Shown: positions 59,582 through 64,000 of the stretch, piece after piece
Numbering within the stretch: position 1 is the stretch's first letter
How the letters are laid out: every line of letters starts with the position of its first letter
Source of the DNA: Mesonia maritima
GTDB taxonomy: Bacteria; Bacteroidota; Bacteroidia; Flavobacteriales; Flavobacteriaceae
Length of the DNA: 64,000 nucleotides
Reading direction: 5' to 3'
Assembly (NCBI RefSeq): GCF_042433895.1
Contig: NZ_JBHLUA010000008.1
Coordinates: 21,470 to 85,469, forward strand
Made by a program: the position numbers and the translations under genes
The notes under the pieces: model-generated
What the model was told of the DNA's origin: nothing
What the model saw: the letters and a program-made list of their open reading frames with translations, nothing else
The model's database searches: none

Positions 59582-60010
59582 TTATTTAATCTCTACTAAT
59601 TCTACTTCAAAAGTAAGATCTTTTCCAGCTAATGGATGATTTGCATCTACAACAATTGCTTCTTCTTTTACTTCAGCAACTCTTAATTGACGCTCAGTTC
59701 CATCAGGATTTTTAGAAACAAGACCCATACCTACTTCTGGTTGAATTTCTTGTGGAAGTTGACTTTTAGGAACTTCCATAAAAAGCTCATCTTTAGCTTC
59801 ACCGTAAGCTTCATCTTGTGGAATTTGAATGGTTTTTTTCTCATTCACCTTCATATCAATAAGACCTTTCTCAAGCCCAGGGATAATTTGTCCACCACCA
59901 ACTGTGAATTCGATAGGTTCTCTTTCTAAAGAACTATCAAACACTTGTCCGTCGTTTAATTTTCCCGTGTAATGAATTTTTACAGTGTCATTTTGCTTAA
60001 CTTGGCTCAT
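59582..60010 (-). CDS. FKBP-type peptidyl-prolyl isomerase (SlyD-like)
   Basis: 142 residues from MSQVKQNDTVKIHYTGKL, the usual start; an ATG 19 codons upstream lies only about 4 nt after the expected transcription start. FKBP motifs: VKIHYTGKLNDGQVFDSS, PIEFTVGGGQIIPGLEKGLIDM, KKTIQIPQDEAYGE, then an IF (insert-in-flap) chaperone domain (about 75-130) as in SlyD, and LTFEVELVEI at the end. It lacks the His-rich metal tail of E. coli SlyD. It speeds proline isomerisation and helps folding in the cytoplasm. Confidence 0.94.
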   Translation of the reverse strand: MSQVKQNDTVKIHYTGKLNDGQVFDSSLEREPIEFTVGGGQIIPGLEKGLIDMKVNEKKTIQIPQDEAYGEAKDELFMEVPKSQLPQEIQPEVGMGLVSKNPDGTERQLRVAEVKEEAIVVDANHPLAGKDLTFEVELVEIK

Positions 60011-60077
60011 AAATTGTTTTTTTCTGTTTATAAAATGTTGAAAATGAAATATTTTGCCAATATCCATTTCCGCAGTA

Positions 60078-60107
60078 CAAAACTAATAGAATTTAATTGA
60101 AAACCAA
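60078..60107 (-). promoter_or_regulatory. sigma-A promoter of the FKBP gene
   Basis: Minus-strand TTG (complement of 60105-60107), 19-bp spacer and TAGTTTTG (complement of 60078-60085). It leaves a leader of about 60 nt before the ATG at 60010. Confidence 0.72.
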
Positions 60108-60247
60108 TGACTTAAGCTGATTTTCTTTGGGTTTCACGAAAGATTAACAAAAAAGTAGAGAACACCCATATTATTAAAACCTTACAATTTTAAGATAGTA
60201 TTAATAGGATTACCAGTGAATTTTATTAATTTAGAAATAAAAAATTC

Positions 60248-60400
60248 ATGGACGTAAAAAAAGGACACGATAATACGAAAGAAGATTACATTCTAAAAGA
60301 TAACAAAAAAACCAAATTCGGTTCTGGATTTATCATTGTAGTTTTAATTTTACTTATAACCGCGGTGGTAATTTCAGGGTTTTATATGGAATGGTGGTAA
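60248..60400 (+). CDS. 50-residue single-span membrane protein
   Basis: Reads MDVKKGHDNTKEDYILKDNK, a basic hinge KTKFGSGF, then one strong membrane helix IIVVLILLITAVVISGFY and a short end MEWW. There is one ATG, an in-frame stop and a hairpin terminator 45 bp later, which support a real gene. A hydrophilic N-terminus of about 25 residues in the cytoplasm and a C-terminus outside is likely from the positive-inside rule. No family is recognised. Confidence 0.6.
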   Translation: MDVKKGHDNTKEDYILKDNKKTKFGSGFIIVVLILLITAVVISGFYMEWW

Positions 60401-60444
60401 ATAATTTTGTAATAGTTTAGAATAATAACTTCAATAAAAAGTAT

Positions 60445-60482
60445 AAAAAAAGATGGTGATTTAATTTTCACCATCTTTTTTT
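60445..60482. terminator. bidirectional intrinsic terminator
   Basis: Arms AAAAAAAGATGGTGA and TCACCATCTTTTTTT around an 8-nt loop, between the small membrane protein gene and the convergent OmpA lipoprotein gene. Confidence 0.88.
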
Positions 60483-60499
60483 ATTAGTGTCGAAATAAT

Positions 60500-61330
60500 T
60501 TATGGCGTTTCTTCTAGCATTGCCAAAAATTTATCCAGATTAGGTAGAATAATAATTTTGGTGCGTCTGTTTTTTTCTCTTCCGCTTGCACTAGAATTAT
60601 CGGCAATAGGAGTGTAGCTGCTTCTTCCCGCGGCGATTAATTGTTTTCCGTCTACATTATATTTATTTTGAAGAATACGTACAATTGAGGTTGCACGGCG
60701 CACACTTAAATCCCAATTGTCTTCTAAATAAGAATCTTCTACAATTGTTCTGTTATCGGTGTGACCTTCAACTAAAACTTCCATCGCAGGTTCAGAATTT
60801 ATAACGTTTGCAATTTTCTCTAAAAGCTTATTTGCTCGCGGATGAACCCAAGAACTTCCGCTTTTAAAAAGCAATTTATCTGAAACTGTAATTTGTACCA
60901 CCGTTTTATCTACATTAATATCGATTCCTTCAGTATCGTCTTTATTGAACGATTTTGTAAGATTATAAGCAACGGCCAAATCAATAGAATCGCTTAATGT
61001 TTTTGCTTCAGCTAAACGTTTTGAATCTACATTTTTTAAGGTTTTTCGCATCGCTTGTTTGGACTTTTCAGACATTGCGGCAATACCGTCTACCATTTCT
61101 AATTTCTCATCATTTTCTTCTTGTAATGAGCTAATTTTAGAATAATAATTGGCCACTTTTTCTTCAATTCTAGCGTACTTTTCTTGACATTCTTCTTTCT
61201 CTACACGAGTTTTCATCAGTTCGCTTTTGGTCTCATCAAGTTCAGTTTGAACTTCGGTAAATTTCTTTTTCGAAACACAAGAACTTAGAATTAAAAGGAT
61301 TCCAAGACTGCTTAACAATTGTTTTTTCAT
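60500..61330 (-). CDS. OmpA-family lipoprotein
   Basis: 276 residues. The signal peptide ends LILSSC, with lipidation Cys at 18. A long coiled coil follows (about 22-125: TEVQTELDETKSELMKTRVEKEECQEK, IEEKVANYYSKISSLQEENDEK). The C-terminal OmpA domain (about 145-270) has the peptidoglycan-binding blocks VLVEGHTDNRTI, DNWDLSVRRATSIVRIL, IAAGRSSYTPIADN and REKNRRTKIIILP. It would tie the outer membrane to peptidoglycan. Order and length resemble Bacteroidota Pal-like lipoproteins with a coil. It is a single gene, converging on a terminator with the 50-residue gene. Confidence 0.9.
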   Translation of the reverse strand: MKKQLLSSLGILLILSSCVSKKKFTEVQTELDETKSELMKTRVEKEECQEKYARIEEKVANYYSKISSLQEENDEKLEMVDGIAAMSEKSKQAMRKTLKNVDSKRLAEAKTLSDSIDLAVAYNLTKSFNKDDTEGIDINVDKTVVQITVSDKLLFKSGSSWVHPRANKLLEKIANVINSEPAMEVLVEGHTDNRTIVEDSYLEDNWDLSVRRATSIVRILQNKYNVDGKQLIAAGRSSYTPIADNSSASGREKNRRTKIIILPNLDKFLAMLEETP

Positions 61331-61525
61331 AATTCAGTTTTATAATTTTAGACAAGAAAAGCGAAAAAATGTTTCGTTTCGTATATCTACAAGCTTATTA
61401 TTTTGTTAAAAAATTTAGCAAAATGTGAAGAAATATTAAAATTTTGGCTGAGTTTTTGCTTTCAATTCATATATAAATTTTTCTATTTAAAATTGCTTAC
61501 TTTTAGTGGCTGAAATGTTATAATT

Positions 61526-62191
61526 ATGAGAAAAGCTATCTTCCTTACCATATTTAGTTTTATAACTTCCATTGCTTTTTCACAGCTAGATAGCCCAAAG
61601 CGAACCAGTTCTGGCGGGGTTTTTAGTAGTAATTCATTAAATACTTCTTCAGAATTTTCTACATCAACGCCAAGTCTTTCTAAAAAAAACAATGGTTTAA
61701 TGCGCAGCCACAGCGACAAAACAAGTTTAGAACCGCAAGAAGAAAAACTCGATATTACTAAAGATGAAGGTTTTATAGATCCTGAACAAAAATTTGAAGC
61801 GCGTTACTTACAGAATACAGGAAACGAGCGTAAAATGAGCGAGCAATTTATGCGCAATGAATCGCTAGGAGAGGTGATGAGTAATGGAAAGTTTGTGAAA
61901 ATTGTTTGTCGTGATCATCAAGCGGTAGATGGTGATATGGTTAGGATTTATGTGAATGGAGAAGTGCAAGTCGATCAAATTTATTTGGAAGCCGCTTTTA
62001 AAGAAGTGTATATAAAATTAGAAAAAGGATTTAATAAAATTGAAATTGAAGCATTAAATCAAGGAAGTTCTGGTCCAAATACTGCGGCTTTCAAGGTTTA
62101 TGACGATCAGCATCACGTAATTTCTATGAATGAATGGAATTTAGCCACAGGTTACAAAGCTTCATTAATGGTCGTAAAAAATGAAGATTAA
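61526..62191 (+). CDS. secreted protein of unknown function
   Basis: 221 residues with a signal peptide (1-19, ending IAFSQ). Residues about 22-55 are Ser/Thr-rich, without Cys, and probably extended (SSNSLNTSSEFSTSTPSLS). The C-terminal two thirds (about 100-218) form a compact domain: SNGKFVKIVCRDHQAVDGDMVRIYVNGEVQVDQIYL and GFNKIEIEALNQGSSGPNTAAFKVYDD, with strand spacing that resembles an immunoglobulin-like or carbohydrate-binding sandwich. I do not recognise the family. It starts 27 bp before the FNT gene and may share a transcript with it. Confidence 0.6.
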   Translation: MRKAIFLTIFSFITSIAFSQLDSPKRTSSGGVFSSNSLNTSSEFSTSTPSLSKKNNGLMRSHSDKTSLEPQEEKLDITKDEGFIDPEQKFEARYLQNTGNERKMSEQFMRNESLGEVMSNGKFVKIVCRDHQAVDGDMVRIYVNGEVQVDQIYLEAAFKEVYIKLEKGFNKIEIEALNQGSSGPNTAAFKVYDDQHHVISMNEWNLATGYKASLMVVKNED

Positions 62192-62218
62192 AAGAAATAA
62201 TTAGTTATAAAATTCTGA

Positions 62219-63109
62219 ATGAAGCAAGACTCTACAACGCGTCAAGATGATATTGATCAAGAACTCGAAGATGCAAACCCAAAAAATGAAGAAAATTCAA
62301 CTAAATCTGAAAAAGAATCTGCTGAATCTACCGGTGAAGTTTTAGGTAAACAAATAAAAGACGGACAAAAATCGCACGACAGAAATGCTAGAAGTACGGT
62401 TTTATGTTCCTTAACCGCTGGTTTAGAAATAGGTTTTAGTTATTTACTAGTTTGTACAGTTTTCTATTTTTTTAAAGATTATTTTAAAGAAGCCGCTTTA
62501 TTTAAATTAATCGCTTTTGTTTATCCATTTGGTTTTATTCTCACTATTTTAAATCATTCCTTATTATTTACTGAACAAACAACGTTACAAAGTTTGCCGG
62601 TTTTAAACCGAAAACGATCGGTTTGGAGTTTATTAAAAACCTGGGGGTTAATTATTTTCGGAAATTTAGTTGGCGGTTGCTTTATTGCGTTGGTTTTTAT
62701 TTGGCTCGGACCAAAACTTGTTTTATTCGATGAAAAATCTATCGTTAAAATAGCTAAACACGTCGCGCATTACAGTACGAGCGTCATTTTAGTAAGCGGA
62801 ATTTTAGCCGGTTGGTTAATGGGTTTACTATCATATATGCTAACTTCAGCCAAAAGTACAATTAGTTACATCATTATAATTTATATGGTGACCGGCGTTT
62901 TAGGATTAACGGGTTTACACCATAGTATTGTAGGAAATATAGAAGTTTTTGCCGGTTTATTAATTTCTCCGGAAATTAGTATCATCGATTATTTTTCTTT
63001 TTTAATTACCGCTTTAATCGGAAACGCGTTGGGTGGAGTAGTTTTTGTAGCTTTAATTAAATACGGTGCTTTTGTATTTAATGTTGATGACAATAAAAAT
63101 GTAACTTAA
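62219..63109 (+). CDS. formate/nitrite transporter (FNT) family protein, YfdC-like
   Basis: 296 residues. A charged N-terminal tail of about 60 residues (Asp/Glu/Lys-rich) precedes six membrane helices (about 60-290). The FNT features are the two broken helices, with PFGFILTILNHSLLFTEQTT in the first half and TGLHHSIVGNIEVFAGLL in the second, and the GNLVGGCFIALV and GNALGGVVFVAL glycine-rich helices. It resembles YfdC rather than FocA. The transported anion (formate, nitrite or other) cannot be read from the sequence. Followed after 43 bp by the DUF4251 gene. Confidence 0.85.
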   Translation: MKQDSTTRQDDIDQELEDANPKNEENSTKSEKESAESTGEVLGKQIKDGQKSHDRNARSTVLCSLTAGLEIGFSYLLVCTVFYFFKDYFKEAALFKLIAFVYPFGFILTILNHSLLFTEQTTLQSLPVLNRKRSVWSLLKTWGLIIFGNLVGGCFIALVFIWLGPKLVLFDEKSIVKIAKHVAHYSTSVILVSGILAGWLMGLLSYMLTSAKSTISYIIIIYMVTGVLGLTGLHHSIVGNIEVFAGLLISPEISIIDYFSFLITALIGNALGGVVFVALIKYGAFVFNVDDNKNVT

Positions 63110-63152
63110 TGTTTTTTAACTGTTTAAATGAAAATTTTAGATTTTTAATAAA

Positions 63153-63665
63153 ATGATTACAAGAAAAGCTAAATTACTAATTATTGGATTTTTAGGAAGT
63201 TTACTATTGATGAGTTGTGGTTCACAAAATTTTTCAACAGAAGAAACTTCAAAAAAACTAAATAGTATTCAAGAATTAATTATAAAAAGTTCTGTGGAAA
63301 TAGAAAATCGATGGATGACGCCACTTCGGGGAAATCAAATTTCATTGATTGGAAATCCAAATTACATTAGAATTAAAAATGATAGCGTAAATATTCAATT
63401 GCCGTATTTTGGTGAGCGACAAATCCCTGGAAATTATATAAGTAATGGTGGAGGAATTCAATATAAAGGTTTAGCTAAAAAATTTGAAATGACTCAACAG
63501 AAAAAGGAAATTTCAATTTATTTTGAAGGAAAACATGAAAATGAGTTATTGAAATTTTATTTAACTATTTATCCAAATGCTAAAGTAATTACAAAAGTAT
63601 CCAGTTCGGTAAGAGACAATATTTCTTACGAGGGATTTCTAAAAGAATATAAAAAAGAAGAATAA
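63153..63665 (+). CDS. DUF4251 lipoprotein
   Basis: 170 residues. The signal peptide ends LLLMSC, with lipidation Cys at 22. The mature part fits the Bacteroidota family DUF4251: SVEIENRWMTPLRGNQI (about 49-65), YIRIKNDSVNIQLPYFGERQIP (about 71-92), GGGIQYKGLAKKFEM and FYLTIYPNAKVITKVSSSVRDNISYEGFL at the end. A two-sheet beta fold is assumed for the family; function unknown. It is the last gene of the window and probably shares a transcript with the FNT gene. Confidence 0.85.
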   Translation: MITRKAKLLIIGFLGSLLLMSCGSQNFSTEETSKKLNSIQELIIKSSVEIENRWMTPLRGNQISLIGNPNYIRIKNDSVNIQLPYFGERQIPGNYISNGGGIQYKGLAKKFEMTQQKKEISIYFEGKHENELLKFYLTIYPNAKVITKVSSSVRDNISYEGFLKEYKKEE

Positions 63666-63697
63666 GTTAACGATGCAAACAAGCAAATACATTTCTG

Positions 63698-63728
<31 letters not shown>

Positions 63729-63884
63729 ATACAAATATTAAATTTTAAATATCTATAATTTAAGAGTTAGTTAAGTTAAATTCAATTCTTACTTACTCGC
63801 TATAAAATTAATAATTCATGATAATTATAATTTTTATAAGTTAATCTTAAGCTTATTCTTTAACTTTGGCATAAAACATTTAAA

Positions 63885-63901
63885 CTTCAGCTATGCTGAA
63901 G
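63885..63901. repeat. small perfect hairpin
   Basis: CTTCAGC and GCTGAAG pair around a TAT loop, 17 bp downstream of a TAACTTTG -7-like box. It could be a leader hairpin of the next gene. No T run follows, so it is not an intrinsic terminator. Confidence 0.5.
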
Positions 63902-63944
63902 ACTTACCCGTTTTCGGACAGCTCTAAATTACACAATTTTTCTT

Positions 63945-63972
63945 TTTTCATTGGGTCTAGACCCAATGAAAA
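63945..63972. repeat. 28-bp perfect palindrome
   Basis: Each half reads TTTTCATTGGGTCT, giving a perfect palindrome with no central spacer (centre TCTAGA). GC content is higher than in the flanks. Such a site suits a symmetric DNA-binding dimer or a cruciform; no known operator is recognised, and there is no T run that would make it a terminator. Confidence 0.6.
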
Positions 63973-64000
63973 TTCTTTATAGATCTGATTAGGGCTTTTT

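Overview
The window reads as a stretch of ordinary, densely packed chromosome from a member of the Flavobacteriaceae (Bacteroidota). The DNA is AT-rich, roughly one third G+C by eye. Many promoters fit the Bacteroidota sigma-A pattern (TTG or TTTG about 19-20 bp before TAnnTTTG). Shine-Dalgarno sequences are mostly absent. Several genes are typical of the group: a short 288-residue RpoD, a 620-residue ParE, a LuxC-like acyl-CoA reductase beside a dicluster ferredoxin, lipoproteins of families DUF6146 and DUF4251, and a YebC-type regulator. The genus cannot be fixed from what is visible. No rRNA, tRNA, CRISPR array, insertion sequence, prophage or recognisable defence island was found.

Layout. 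1-6.7 kb: the end of a YihY/BrkB membrane protein, a PfpI/DJ-1 protein, then a leftward set serC-serA-rlpA-DUF6146-DUF6787, a LuxC-like acyl-CoA reductase diverging from a ferredoxin, and a secreted protein. 6.7-15.3 kb: ychF, an orphan TPR hybrid histidine kinase, then parE-parC-mscL. 15.3-19.7 kb: terC, a small lipoprotein and an XRE regulator. The regulator diverges from an M14 carboxypeptidase across an intergenic region holding several GTTTAC/GTAAAC-type sites. An Lrp regulator and yebC follow. 19.7-30 kb: a secreted helical protein with the tail-specific protease prc, a pterin dehydratase, an esterase lipoprotein, an SDR gene with no usable start codon, gcvT, nnr, hutH and a small barrel-like protein. 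30-37 kb: clpC diverging from gyrA, with a TPR gene behind gyrA. 37-46 kb: an NlpC/P60 peptidase, a thiolase, a c-di-AMP-type HD phosphodiesterase, DUF72, Nudix, thioesterase, EEP hydrolase, DUF3817, galE and a 51-residue YqaE/Pmp3 protein. 46-60 kb: an SF2 helicase, a VTT-domain protein, MscS and FUSC membrane proteins, an SdiA-regulated-type propeller protein, PBP1A, DUF1206, an SDR, an aldo-keto reductase, rpoD and an FKBP. 60-64 kb: a 50-residue membrane protein, an OmpA lipoprotein, an unknown secreted protein, an FNT-family transporter, a DUF4251 lipoprotein, and an untranslated right end with a hairpin and a 28-bp perfect palindrome.

The genes are mainly housekeeping: DNA topology (parE, parC, gyrA), envelope building and turnover (PBP1A, NlpC/P60, RlpA, Prc, OmpA), osmotic safety valves (MscL, MscS), serine and one-carbon metabolism (serC, serA, gcvT), protein quality control (clpC, FKBP) and transcription (rpoD). 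I did not find a clear new multi-gene system. The points most worth a second look are the operator array between the XRE regulator and the carboxypeptidase, the SDR gene that is intact except for its start codon and sits beside a structured GC-richer element, the palindrome at the right edge, three convergent gene pairs that share nested stop codons in a TTAA, and two genes with strong Shine-Dalgarno sequences in a genome that mostly lacks them.
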